Positions 1-6,448 of a DNA stretch of 18,663 nucleotides are shown one piece after another. The notes below the pieces were generated by a model, which searched no databases, had not been told where the DNA came from, and worked only from the letters and a program-made list of their open reading frames with translations. Position 1 is the stretch's first letter; each line of letters starts with the position of its first letter. The translations under genes and the position numbers were made by a program. Source of the stretch: an uncultured Paraprevotella sp. (GTDB lineage Bacteria; Bacteroidota; Bacteroidia; Bacteroidales; Bacteroidaceae); contig CAJUDC010000041.1 in NCBI GenBank assembly GCA_910584955.1, forward strand, positions 1 to 18,663, in the 5' to 3' direction.

Positions 1-226
1 GACATCGACAGCATCACCTGGTCGCGGCAGGATGCCGACGGTCAGGAACAGCAAAGCTGGCAGGCACAGCAGGTGCATACAGCCGGCGGCGTTACCCGCA
101 TCCCTTTGTCGGCGATCGACCATGCCGCCACGCCGCAACCCGCTGTGGGCGAGGCCGTCGACCTGGGCCTTAGCGTGAAATGGGCCAGCCACAACGTGGG
201 CGCCGCTTCGCCCGAACAGTACGGCG
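1..226 (+). repeat. Near-identical direct repeat, copy 1 (mate at 1670-1895)
   Basis: Aligned base by base, positions 1-226 match 1670-1895 except at 189 (C here, T at 1858). After 226 the two genes diverge strongly while remaining homologous. The repeat probably extends upstream of the window. It covers the end of the N-terminal module and the first 40 or so residues of the FISUMP domain. Confidence 0.92.
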
Positions 227-681
227 GTTATTATGCTTGGGGAGAGACGGAAGAGAAGACGGTTTATAGCGAGGATTCCTATGCTTATTATAAATCAGGT
301 ACGGGATATGTTCCTATCGGCGACAATATCAGCGGCACGCCGTACGATGTGGCCCGTGTCAAGTGGGGCGGTGTGTGGCGTATGCCGACTTTGGATGAGA
401 TAAAAGAGTTAATCAATAAATGTACTTGGAAGTGGACTACTTATAAAGGCGTGAACGGTCAATTGGTCACCGGTCCTAACGGTAATTCCATTTTCTTGCC
501 TGTGGCGGGTGTCCGCTGGGATGAGTATCTCTACAACGAGGGCTCGTACGGTGGCTACTGGTCGGGTACGCTCGGTTCGGGCAGCGAGTACGACGCCTAC
601 TACCTGTTCTTCTATTCGGGTTACGGGTATTGCGGCAACTCCCGTGAGTGCAGTCATACGGTTCGCCCCGTCACAGAATAA
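1..681 (+). CDS. FISUMP-domain surface protein, 5' end cut by window edge
   Basis: The reading frame is open from base 1 to the TAA ending at 681, giving 226 visible residues. An ATG at 73 lies inside the frame but is not the likely start, because the preceding residues (DIDSITWSRQ...) match residues 40 onward of the paralogue at 1553-3217. By that comparison about 39 residues, including a signal peptide, are missing upstream. Visible order: the end of a 'YRNDG...IDSITWS' module, a second short 'VTRIPLSAIDHA' stretch, then one FISUMP domain. That domain starts at VDLGLSVKWASHNVG, passes through YYAWGETEEK, KWGGVWRMPT and GPNGNSIFLP, and ends with YWSGT and HTVRPVTE. The family is common in surface proteins of gut Bacteroidales and its function is unknown; a binding or adhesin role is only inference. 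Unlike its neighbour it stops after a single domain. I am confident of the family and not of any function. Confidence 0.85.
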   Translation, partial: DIDSITWSRQDADGQEQQSWQAQQVHTAGGVTRIPLSAIDHAATPQPAVGEAVDLGLSVKWASHNVGAASPEQYGGYYAWGETEEKTVYSEDSYAYYKSGTGYVPIGDNISGTPYDVARVKWGGVWRMPTLDEIKELINKCTWKWTTYKGVNGQLVTGPNGNSIFLPVAGVRWDEYLYNEGSYGGYWSGTLGSGSEYDAYYLFFYSGYGYCGNSRECSHTVRPVTE

Positions 682-1079
682 CCAAGTTAGGCGAAGCGCT
701 TAAACATTACCGCTGTTCACAATGCTTATTTTGCATCCTTTCCGCCCGACTACTTCCTGTTGCCGGTGGATGACCGCGAGGGAATGCTGTCATGCCGTTC
801 ATCGGCAACGTCCCGCCACCGCCTGCCGGCATTATTTGCTCATAAAATGTAGTCAGTTTTCTTGCTTGCTATAAATCTAATGTTACATTCTTATAGGAGA
901 AGCCGTAGGAAGGTCGTACTTTTGTCATGTTTTTATCAAATACATCCTTATCCGCACCCGAGAACATGCAAGGAAATACCCAAAAGAAGCACGACGGTTT
1001 GCCCTCTGCCTGCGGGGCGGACCTATCGAAACATAACCGGATTCATTATCATTTTTATAAACCACAAACAACAAAAGTT
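682..1079. other. Non-coding gap between FISUMP gene and small exported protein gene
   Basis: No convincing gene is seen in these roughly 400 bases. Short open frames here have no signal peptide, recognisable motif or family resemblance. A 7-bp inverted repeat (GTTGCCG / CGGCAAC), extendable with mismatches, lies at about 760-810. A -7-like promoter element lies at 917-924, leaving a leader of roughly 150 nt before the next start codon. No clear U-tailed terminator for the upstream FISUMP gene was found. Confidence 0.6.
917..924 (+). promoter_or_regulatory. Bacteroidetes-type -7 promoter element (TACTTTTG)
   Basis: TACTTTTG fits the Bacteroidetes -7 consensus TAnnTTTG. No good TTTG -33 box is found 19-21 bases upstream, so the call rests on one box. 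It would drive the two-gene unit at 1080-3217 with a long leader. Confidence 0.45.
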
Positions 1080-1556
1080 ATGAAACTCAGAAAGACAATG
1101 CTGCTCCCGGCCCTGCTGGCCCTGGCCTCCGCCGCTGGAGCGGAAGAGGTGAATGCCGTGGCCTTTTGGAAGACCGACGGGCAGAAAGTGACGGTGCTGC
1201 TCGACGAACAGCCCAAGGTGACCTTCACCGACGAAGAGATGCGGGTGACAACACGCACCCACGAATGGGCCTTCCCCGCCGGGGATGTGGAACGTTTCAC
1301 CTACGAATGGGCGGCACCGACGAAGATCGACGCCCCCGGACTGCGGGAGGTACGCTTCCGCCTGTCGGACGGACGGCTACAGCTCTCCGCCCTGCCGGCG
1401 AACTCACCGGTAGAGGTGTATGCCCTCGACGGCAAGAAACAGCTCGACGCAACGACCGGTGAGGCGGGGGACGCTACCGCCGACATGCGCACGCTGCCCG
1501 CCGGACTTTACGTGATAAAAACAGCCATCGGTAACTTTAAAATCCGCAAACCATGA
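1080..1556 (+). CDS. Small exported protein with T9SS-like C-terminal tail
   Basis: A 158-residue protein. The frame is open further upstream (to 927), but I start at the ATG at 1080 because it begins a signal peptide: MKLRK, a hydrophobic stretch of about 14 residues, then an ASAAGA cleavage site near residue 21. Residues 25-77 hold a beta-rich module (AFWKTDGQKVTVLLDEQPKV ... FPAGDVERFTYE). It resembles the 'YRNDG...IDSITWS' module at the front of the next protein. Residues 99-158 (VEVYALDGKK, then LPAGLYVIKT, ending FKIRKP) look like a type IX secretion/Por sorting tail, including the terminal basic end. Its TGA overlaps the ATG of the FISUMP gene in an ATGA, so the two are probably translationally coupled. 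No enzyme motif is visible. Function is unknown; co-export or partnership with the FISUMP protein is inference. Confidence 0.75.
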   Translation: MKLRKTMLLPALLALASAAGAEEVNAVAFWKTDGQKVTVLLDEQPKVTFTDEEMRVTTRTHEWAFPAGDVERFTYEWAAPTKIDAPGLREVRFRLSDGRLQLSALPANSPVEVYALDGKKQLDATTGEAGDATADMRTLPAGLYVIKTAIGNFKIRKP

Positions 1557-3217
1557 AAAAGACGATCTACACCCTCCTGGCGATGCTCTCACTGGCTACG
1601 GGCATCGCGGCACAGAACTACATCTACATCTACCGTAATGACGGGCAGTTCGACGCTTTCCGCAAGGCGGACATCGACAGCATCACCTGGTCGCGGCAGG
1701 ATGCCGACGGTCAGGAACAGCAAAGCTGGCAGGCACAGCAGGTGCATACAGCCGGCGGCGTTACCCGCATCCCTTTGTCGGCGATCGACCATGCCGCCAC
1801 GCCGCAACCCGCTGTGGGCGAGGCCGTCGACCTGGGCCTTAGCGTGAAATGGGCCAGTCACAACGTGGGCGCCGCTTCGCCCGAACAGTACGGCGAGTAT
1901 TACGCTTGGGGAGAGACGGAGGAGAAGGCGGTTTATAGTTTGGAAACTTATGCTTATTATAATTCTAATACGGGTTATAACATTTATATCGGCAATAATA
2001 TCGGCGGCACACAGTACGATGTAGCCCGTGTCAAGTGGGGCGGTAAGTGGCGTATGCCGACTGCGGATGAAATAAAAGAGTTAATCGATAAATGTACTTG
2101 GAAGTGGACTACCTATAAAGGTGTAAAAGGGCATTTGGTCACCGGTCCCAACGGTAATTTCATTTTCTTGCCGGCGGCGGGTAGCCACACTTATGAGAAT
2201 TTCGACAGTGACGGTGTAATCGGTTACTACTGGTCAGGTACGCACAATCCAACCGACGGGTGCACCGCTTACGACCTAGCCTTTTACCCGAGTAACAAGG
2301 ATTGGAGCTATGTCTTCTGTGAGTACGGTTTTTCGGTTCGCCCCGTTATAGGAGAGACCATTGAAATTAAGGTAAAAACCGGCGAAGCCGCCTCTATAAC
2401 CGCAAATACGGCACTAGTTTCCGGTTATGCTTCCGGCTTGGAGAACACACAAAAATCTTGCGACCTGGGAATACTGTACGGTCGTTCGGAAGACCTTACT
2501 GCAAGCACAAGCATGTATGTCAGTTCCGGTCAAAAGACAGACGGCGATTTCTCCGTCTCGTTGACTGGTCTGAAAGAGAACACGACCTATTACTACCGTG
2601 CCCGCCTGGCTCTTGACGGGGTATATCATTACGGCGAGGTGCGCTCTTTCACCACGAAGGAGGACGGCCCCACCGAGGGCGAGGTCATCGACTTGGGGCT
2701 TAGTGTGAAATGGGCCAGCCACAACGTGGGAGCCGCATCGCCCGAGCAGGCCGGCGGCTATTATGCTTGGGGAGAAACAAATGAGAAAACGATCTATAAT
2801 ATAGCTACTTACGCTCATTATGATTCTCAGTCTGCGAATTTTATTAATATCGGTAATAATATCAGCGGTACTCAGTACGATGTGGCTCATGCCAAGTGGG
2901 GCGGTGCGTGGCGTATGCCTACTTTGAACGAAGGTTTGGAACTGATAAATAAATGTATATGGAAATGGACACAATATAAAGGCGTGAACGGTTATATGAT
3001 AACAGGGCCTAATGGGAACTCCATTTTTTTACCGGTAACGGGAAATCCCTGGAACGACAATCCGGGCGTGGATGGTACAGGCGGTTTTTATTGGGCGGGT
3101 ACCATTGTGCCGGATGCTGAACGTTTTGCGTATGGTCTGAAGTTCGGTTCTGATGGCAAAGGATGGTATCAAAGTTCCCGTGTCTATGGGCGCACGGTTC
3201 GTCCCGTTACCAAATAA
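1553..3217 (+). CDS. Two-domain FISUMP surface protein with central Fn3-like domain
   Basis: A 554-residue exported protein. Residues 1-20 are a signal peptide (MKKTIYTLLAMLSLATGIAA); there is no lipobox cysteine. Residues 22-46 are the NYIYIYRNDG...IDSITWS module. FISUMP domain 1 covers about 91-266: VDLGLSVKW, YYAWGE, KWGGKWRMPT, GPNGNFIFLP, YYWSGT, SVRPV. An Fn3-like domain covers about 268-369; SLTGLKENTTYYYRA and VRSFTTKE are typical of Fn3. FISUMP domain 2 covers about 378-554: IDLGLSVKW, YYAWGE, KWGGAWRMPT, GPNGNSIFLP, FYWAGT, TVRPVTK. The domains agree in framework motifs and differ in the stretches between them, as expected of a scaffold with variable surface loops. The ATG overlaps the stop of the small gene before it, and a strong terminator follows. 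Ligand and function are unknown; adhesin or glycan binding is inference only. Confidence 0.88.
   Translation: MKKTIYTLLAMLSLATGIAAQNYIYIYRNDGQFDAFRKADIDSITWSRQDADGQEQQSWQAQQVHTAGGVTRIPLSAIDHAATPQPAVGEAVDLGLSVKWASHNVGAASPEQYGEYYAWGETEEKAVYSLETYAYYNSNTGYNIYIGNNIGGTQYDVARVKWGGKWRMPTADEIKELIDKCTWKWTTYKGVKGHLVTGPNGNFIFLPAAGSHTYENFDSDGVIGYYWSGTHNPTDGCTAYDLAFYPSNKDWSYVFCEYGFSVRPVIGETIEIKVKTGEAASITANTALVSGYASGLENTQKSCDLGILYGRSEDLTASTSMYVSSGQKTDGDFSVSLTGLKENTTYYYRARLALDGVYHYGEVRSFTTKEDGPTEGEVIDLGLSVKWASHNVGAASPEQAGGYYAWGETNEKTIYNIATYAHYDSQSANFINIGNNISGTQYDVAHAKWGGAWRMPTLNEGLELINKCIWKWTQYKGVNGYMITGPNGNSIFLPVTGNPWNDNPGVDGTGGFYWAGTIVPDAERFAYGLKFGSDGKGWYQSSRVYGRTVRPVTK
1670..1895 (+). repeat. Near-identical direct repeat, copy 2 (mate at 1-226)
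   Basis: This copy lies inside the two-domain FISUMP gene, 1669 bp from its mate, with 225 of 226 bases identical. A crossover between the copies would delete or duplicate a 1669-bp unit carrying the small exported protein gene. Confidence 0.92.
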
Positions 3218-3261
3218 ACGAAGCGGTCGGCTTATTCTGCCGTTTCGATTCTTTACATGTT

Positions 3262-3317
3262 AAACTTCCTTGTTTGCCTCAATAAAATGCCTTATTGAGG
3301 CAAACAAGGAAGTTTTT
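3262..3317 (+). terminator. Long perfect hairpin terminator after the FISUMP gene
   Basis: Arms 3262-3285 and 3292-3315 form a 24-bp stem without mismatch, with a 6-base AATGCC loop. The 3' arm runs into a T tract (3313-3317). It lies 45 bases after the FISUMP stop. The stem is longer than an ordinary intrinsic terminator. The opposite strand has only a short T run, so termination there would be weaker. Confidence 0.85.
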
Positions 3318-3532
3318 GTATGAATACATGAAGTGGTGATGATAATTGTCCGGTTAAGAGTGGAATCACAGAGCCGCATCGCTTGCCGGAAATGCACTTT
3401 CGGGATGCGCGGGACTGTCGGTCCGGTGGGAGAGTATGGGGCGCGAATGCCTGTTGCGTTTTTAGCGGGGTAGGACACTCGCCCGATAACGGCTGCAAAC
3501 GGTCGTGATGAACCCGGCGGAAGGCGGGACAA

Positions 3533-3604
3533 ACGGATGAGGCGCGAAAACATTGCCGAAGCCGACGTAAACATCGGTTTTTGCGGATATAAATCCTCAT
3601 CCGT
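3533..3604. repeat. Nested inverted repeat, possible structured element
   Basis: ACGGATGAGG at 3533-3542 is the exact reverse complement of 3595-3604. Inside, GCGAAAAC (3544-3551) faces a near-complementary GTTTTTGC, and CCGA faces TCGG, so a multi-step stem can be drawn. Whether it is transcribed is unknown. Confidence 0.5.
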
Positions 3605-3653
3605 CTCGAAATCATGTTCACATCAAGGCACGAAGTGCGGAAAACACGCCTTG

Positions 3654-3686
3654 AAGTGTACAGACTAAACCGTGGTTTGTACACTT
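3654..3686. repeat. Short interrupted hairpin in the purH upstream region
   Basis: AAGTGTACA at 3654-3662 is the reverse complement of 3678-3686, and AAC/GTT pairs continue inside around a CGTG loop with a one-sided bulge. Only a few T residues follow, so it is a weak terminator candidate. It could equally be an intergenic palindromic repeat or a protein-binding site. Confidence 0.5.
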
Positions 3687-3855
3687 TAAATCGTGAACGG
3701 AAGTTCCGGCGGGCGGACCGGAAGGAAGAGGCGCCGGACGGCCTGTTTTTTCGTCGGTTGTCTTCGTTTTTCCGGGCTGCGCGGATCGCGTTCTTTTTTT
3801 CGTTTTCCGCCCCGTTTTTTGCCGGTTTCATGATAAGGTGTTCGTTTAAAATTCG

Positions 3856-3863
3856 TATCTTTG
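3856..3863 (+). promoter_or_regulatory. Bacteroidetes -7 element (TATCTTTG) for the purH-mre operon
   Basis: TATCTTTG matches the TAnnTTTG -7 consensus exactly and is followed by a short AT-rich leader to the ATG at 3895. No TTTG box stands at the ideal -33 distance, which is common in this phylum. It probably starts transcription of purH and the cell-shape genes. Confidence 0.7.
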
Positions 3864-3894
3864 CACCCTAAAAATAAAAATCTTATTTACGACA

Positions 3895-4488
3895 ATGGCA
3901 GAAACGAAGAAAATCAAAACGGCGCTGGTGTCCGTTTACCATAAAGACGGTCTGGAGGCCCTCCTGGCCAAGTTGCACGAAGAGGGTGTGGAGTTCCTCT
4001 CGACGGGCGGTACGCAAAGTTTCATCGAAAGCTTGGGCTATCCCTGCCGCAAGGTGGAGGAGGTGACGACGTATCCCTCCATTCTGGGCGGTCGCGTGAA
4101 GACGCTGCATCCCAAAATCTTCGGCGGCATACTGGGCCGTCGCGGACTGGCCGAGGACGAGGCGCAGATGGCGCAGTACGAGATTCCGGCCATCGACCTT
4201 GTGATTGTGGACCTGTACCCGTTTGAGGAGACCGTGGCCGGCGGCGCCTGCGAGGCCGACATCATCGAGAAGATCGACATAGGCGGCATTTCGCTCATCC
4301 GCGCCGGAGCCAAGAACTTCAAGGACGTGGTGATCGTGCCCAGCAAGGCCGAATACCGTCCGTTGCTCGACCTGCTGGAGAAGAAGGGCGCGCAGACCGA
4401 CATCGAAGACCGCCGCTGGTTTGCCAAGCAGGCGTTCGGGGTGAGCAGCCATTACGACACGGCCATCCACGCCTATTTCGAGAAGTAA
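3895..4488 (+). CDS. purH: IMP cyclohydrolase, stand-alone N-terminal PurH domain
   Basis: Catalyses the last step of IMP synthesis, ring closure of FAICAR. The 197 residues match the N-terminal MGS-like domain of bifunctional PurH: STGGT at 36-40, GGRVKTLHPK at 65-74, LYPF at 107-110, EKIDIGG at 125-131 and RAGAKN at 136-141. The protein stops at TAIHAYFEK, which is where the cyclohydrolase domain ends in ordinary PurH proteins of about 510 residues. The AICAR transformylase half is absent, and the 47 bases before mreB contain no trace of it. The frame is clean with no frameshift, so it appears to be a working single-domain enzyme and not debris. AICAR formylation must then be supplied by a gene elsewhere (inference). 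The gene is first in a unit running into mreB, as full-length purH is in Bacteroides. Confidence 0.93.
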   Translation: MAETKKIKTALVSVYHKDGLEALLAKLHEEGVEFLSTGGTQSFIESLGYPCRKVEEVTTYPSILGGRVKTLHPKIFGGILGRRGLAEDEAQMAQYEIPAIDLVIVDLYPFEETVAGGACEADIIEKIDIGGISLIRAGAKNFKDVVIVPSKAEYRPLLDLLEKKGAQTDIEDRRWFAKQAFGVSSHYDTAIHAYFEK

Positions 4489-4535
4489 GAGCGCGTGTAG
4501 CGTATATATGTAAATCCGTTGAATGAGTTGAAACA

Positions 4536-5555
4536 ATGAAATTCTTTTCTTTGACCAAAGAAATAGCCATGGACCTGGGCACGGCCAACACCATCATCAT
4601 CTGCGATGGCAAGATTGTGGTGGACGAGCCTTCCGTGGTGGCGCTGGATCGCCGCGAGGACAAGATGATAGCCGTGGGCGAGAAGGCCAAGATGATGTAC
4701 GAGAAAACACATGCCAGCATCCGCACGGTGCGTCCGTTGCGCGACGGCGTGATAGCCGACTTCAACGCCTGCGAGCAGATGATGCGCGGGCTGATCAAGA
4801 TGGTGCACACCGGCAGCCGGCTCTTCTCGCCTTCCCTGCGCATGGTGATCGGCGTGCCCTCCGGTTCCACCGAGGTGGAACTGCGTGCCGTGCGCGATTC
4901 CGCCGAACGCTCCGGTGCGCGCGAGATCTATCTGATTTACGAACCGATGGCCGCCGCTATCGGTATCGGCATCGACGTGGAGGCCCCTCAGGGCAACATG
5001 ATCGTGGACATAGGCGGCGGATCGACGGAGATCGCCGTGATCTCGCTGGGCGGTATCGTGGCCAACAATTCGCTGCGCGTGGCCGGTGACGACCTGACGG
5101 CCGACATCCGTGAATATATGAGCCGGCAGCATAACGTGAAGGTGAGCGAGCGTATGGCCGAGCGTATCAAGATACACGTGGGCGCGGCGCTCACCGATCT
5201 GGGCGACGATGCTCCCGAAGACTACGTGGTGCACGGACCGAACCGCATCACGGCCCTGCCGATGGAGGTGCCCGTATGCTACCAGGAGATAGCCCACTGC
5301 CTGGAGAAGACCATTGCCAAGATAGAGACGGCGGTGCTCAGTGCGCTGGAGAACACCCCGCCCGAGCTGTATGCCGACATCGTGCACAACGGTATCTGGC
5401 TGAGCGGCGGCGGCGCCTTGCTGCGCGGACTGGACAAACGTCTGACCGACAAGATCAATATCCCGTTTCATATTGCCGAAGACCCCTTGCACAGTGTGGC
5501 CAAGGGTACGGGAGTGGCCTTGAAGAATGTGAACAATTTCTCATTCTTGATGTAA
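4536..5555 (+). CDS. mreB: Rod-shape actin homologue MreB
   Basis: A 339-residue actin-like ATPase that polymerises under the inner membrane and guides lateral wall synthesis. Visible motifs are phosphate-1 DLGTAN at 13-18 and the region of RPLRDGVIADF. The EPMAAAIG segment lies just before phosphate-2 DIGGGSTEIAV (D158), and LSGGGALLRGL near the C-terminus belongs to the adenosine site. Length is normal for the family. The N-terminal MKFFSLTKEIAMD matches the start used in Bacteroidales, so the ATG at 4536 is kept. It sits 47 bases after the purH stop and 30 before mreC, so co-transcription is likely. Identification is secure. Confidence 0.97.
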   Translation: MKFFSLTKEIAMDLGTANTIIICDGKIVVDEPSVVALDRREDKMIAVGEKAKMMYEKTHASIRTVRPLRDGVIADFNACEQMMRGLIKMVHTGSRLFSPSLRMVIGVPSGSTEVELRAVRDSAERSGAREIYLIYEPMAAAIGIGIDVEAPQGNMIVDIGGGSTEIAVISLGGIVANNSLRVAGDDLTADIREYMSRQHNVKVSERMAERIKIHVGAALTDLGDDAPEDYVVHGPNRITALPMEVPVCYQEIAHCLEKTIAKIETAVLSALENTPPELYADIVHNGIWLSGGGALLRGLDKRLTDKINIPFHIAEDPLHSVAKGTGVALKNVNNFSFLM

Positions 5556-5585
5556 CGCTGGTGAAGAACGTAACACGGGGACATT

Positions 5586-6443
5586 GTGCGCAATCTGCTT
5601 GATTTCCTGGCCAAATACAACTACTGGCTCGTGTTCGTTTTACTCGAGGCGGTGAGCCTGTTCCTGCTTTTCCGTTTCAATGCGTATCAGGGGAGCGTGT
5701 GGTTCACATCCGCCAACACCGTGACCGGAAAGGTGCTGGAGTGGGAGGCCGAAGCCGCTTCCTACTGGTCGTTGCGCGATGCCAACCGTGAGCTGGTGCG
5801 CCGGAACCTGTTGCTGGAACAGCAGGTCCGGGCGATGCGGACGGAACTGCGCCGGGCGGGCCACGACAGCACGTATGCCGAGCTGCGCCAGCGCAGTCTG
5901 CTGGAGGGCGCGGAGCTGATAGAAGCGAAAGTGATTACGAACACCCTGCGGAAACGGGACAACTACATCACCATCGACAAAGGAGAACGGGACGGCGTGC
6001 AGCCCGAGATGGGTGTGGTGTGCGGCACGGGTGTGGTGGGTATCGTCTACCTCACCTCGCCCCATTATTCGCTGGTGATCCCCGTGCTCAATTCCAAGTC
6101 GAGCATCAGTTGCCGGTTGCGGAACACCGATTATTTCGGTTATCTGCACTGGGACGGACGCCGGTCGCTGTATGCCGTGCTGACCGACATTCCGCGCCAT
6201 GCCCATTTCAAGATAGGCGATGTGGTGGAGACCAGCGGATTCTCGGCCATATTCCCGCCCGGTATCTTTGTGGGCAAGATTTCCCGTATTCTCAATTCGG
6301 AGGACGGCCTGTCGTATGAGCTGGAAGTCAATCTCTCGACGGATTTCGGTTGCCTGCGCGATGTGTGTGTGGTGGCCAACCCGCACCAGCCGGAGGTGAA
6401 AGAGCTGGAAAACCGCTGGAATGAGGAAAAGAAAAAGAAGTAA
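5586..6443 (+). CDS. mreC: Rod-shape-determining protein MreC
   Basis: A 285-residue bitopic membrane protein that links MreB to the periplasmic wall enzymes and activates the PBP2-RodA pair. The start is GTG at 5586, preceded by GGGGA. It is chosen because MRNLLDFLAKYNYWL followed by one membrane segment (about 13-29) is the usual MreC opening in this order. A coiled-coil-like stretch rich in Leu, Arg and Glu (about 45-100: DANRELVRRNLLLEQQVRAM) follows. Then comes the beta-rich domain with ITIDKGERDGVQPEMGVVCG and the VVGIVYLTSPHYSLVIP core. The highly basic tail ends in EEKKKK. Only 5 bases separate it from mreD. Identification is secure. Confidence 0.95.
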   Translation: MRNLLDFLAKYNYWLVFVLLEAVSLFLLFRFNAYQGSVWFTSANTVTGKVLEWEAEAASYWSLRDANRELVRRNLLLEQQVRAMRTELRRAGHDSTYAELRQRSLLEGAELIEAKVITNTLRKRDNYITIDKGERDGVQPEMGVVCGTGVVGIVYLTSPHYSLVIPVLNSKSSISCRLRNTDYFGYLHWDGRRSLYAVLTDIPRHAHFKIGDVVETSGFSAIFPPGIFVGKISRILNSEDGLSYELEVNLSTDFGCLRDVCVVANPHQPEVKELENRWNEEKKKK

Positions 6444-6448
6444 ACGCT

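Larger units (their letters stand above)
3318..3855. other. Non-coding stretch with inverted repeats upstream of purH
   Basis: About 540 bases lie between the FISUMP terminator and the purH promoter. Long open frames exist on the minus strand, but their translations are arginine-, serine- and cysteine-rich without family resemblance or a proper start, so I do not call genes. Inverted repeats occur at 3533-3604 and 3654-3686. Runs of T (about 3746-3820) precede the purH promoter. No tRNA, tmRNA or riboswitch was recognised. Confidence 0.6.

Noticed and set aside
470..681. Possible diversity-generating retroelement variable region at the 3' ends of the FISUMP genes.
   Set aside because: FISUMP/C-lectin-like ends can be DGR targets, but differences among the copies are not limited to positions with A in a template. 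No template repeat or reverse transcriptase gene is in the window. A template outside the window cannot be excluded.
927..1079. Longer start for the small exported protein at 927.
   Set aside because: The extension precedes a complete signal peptide and contains no recognisable sequence. The ATG at 1080 places the signal peptide at the N-terminus.
3260..3831. Minus-strand open frames of 104 and 179 codons upstream of purH.
   Set aside because: They have Arg/Ser/Cys-rich translations without any motif, and they overlap the terminator and inverted repeats. They look like chance frames in non-coding DNA.
4473..5492. A 339-codon open frame antisense to mreB, and similarly long antisense frames over mrdA (7702-8853) and GH51 (14681-16189).
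   Set aside because: These are shadow frames of GC-rich genes. Their translations are His/Gln/Val-rich without domains, while the sense frames carry full conserved motif sets.
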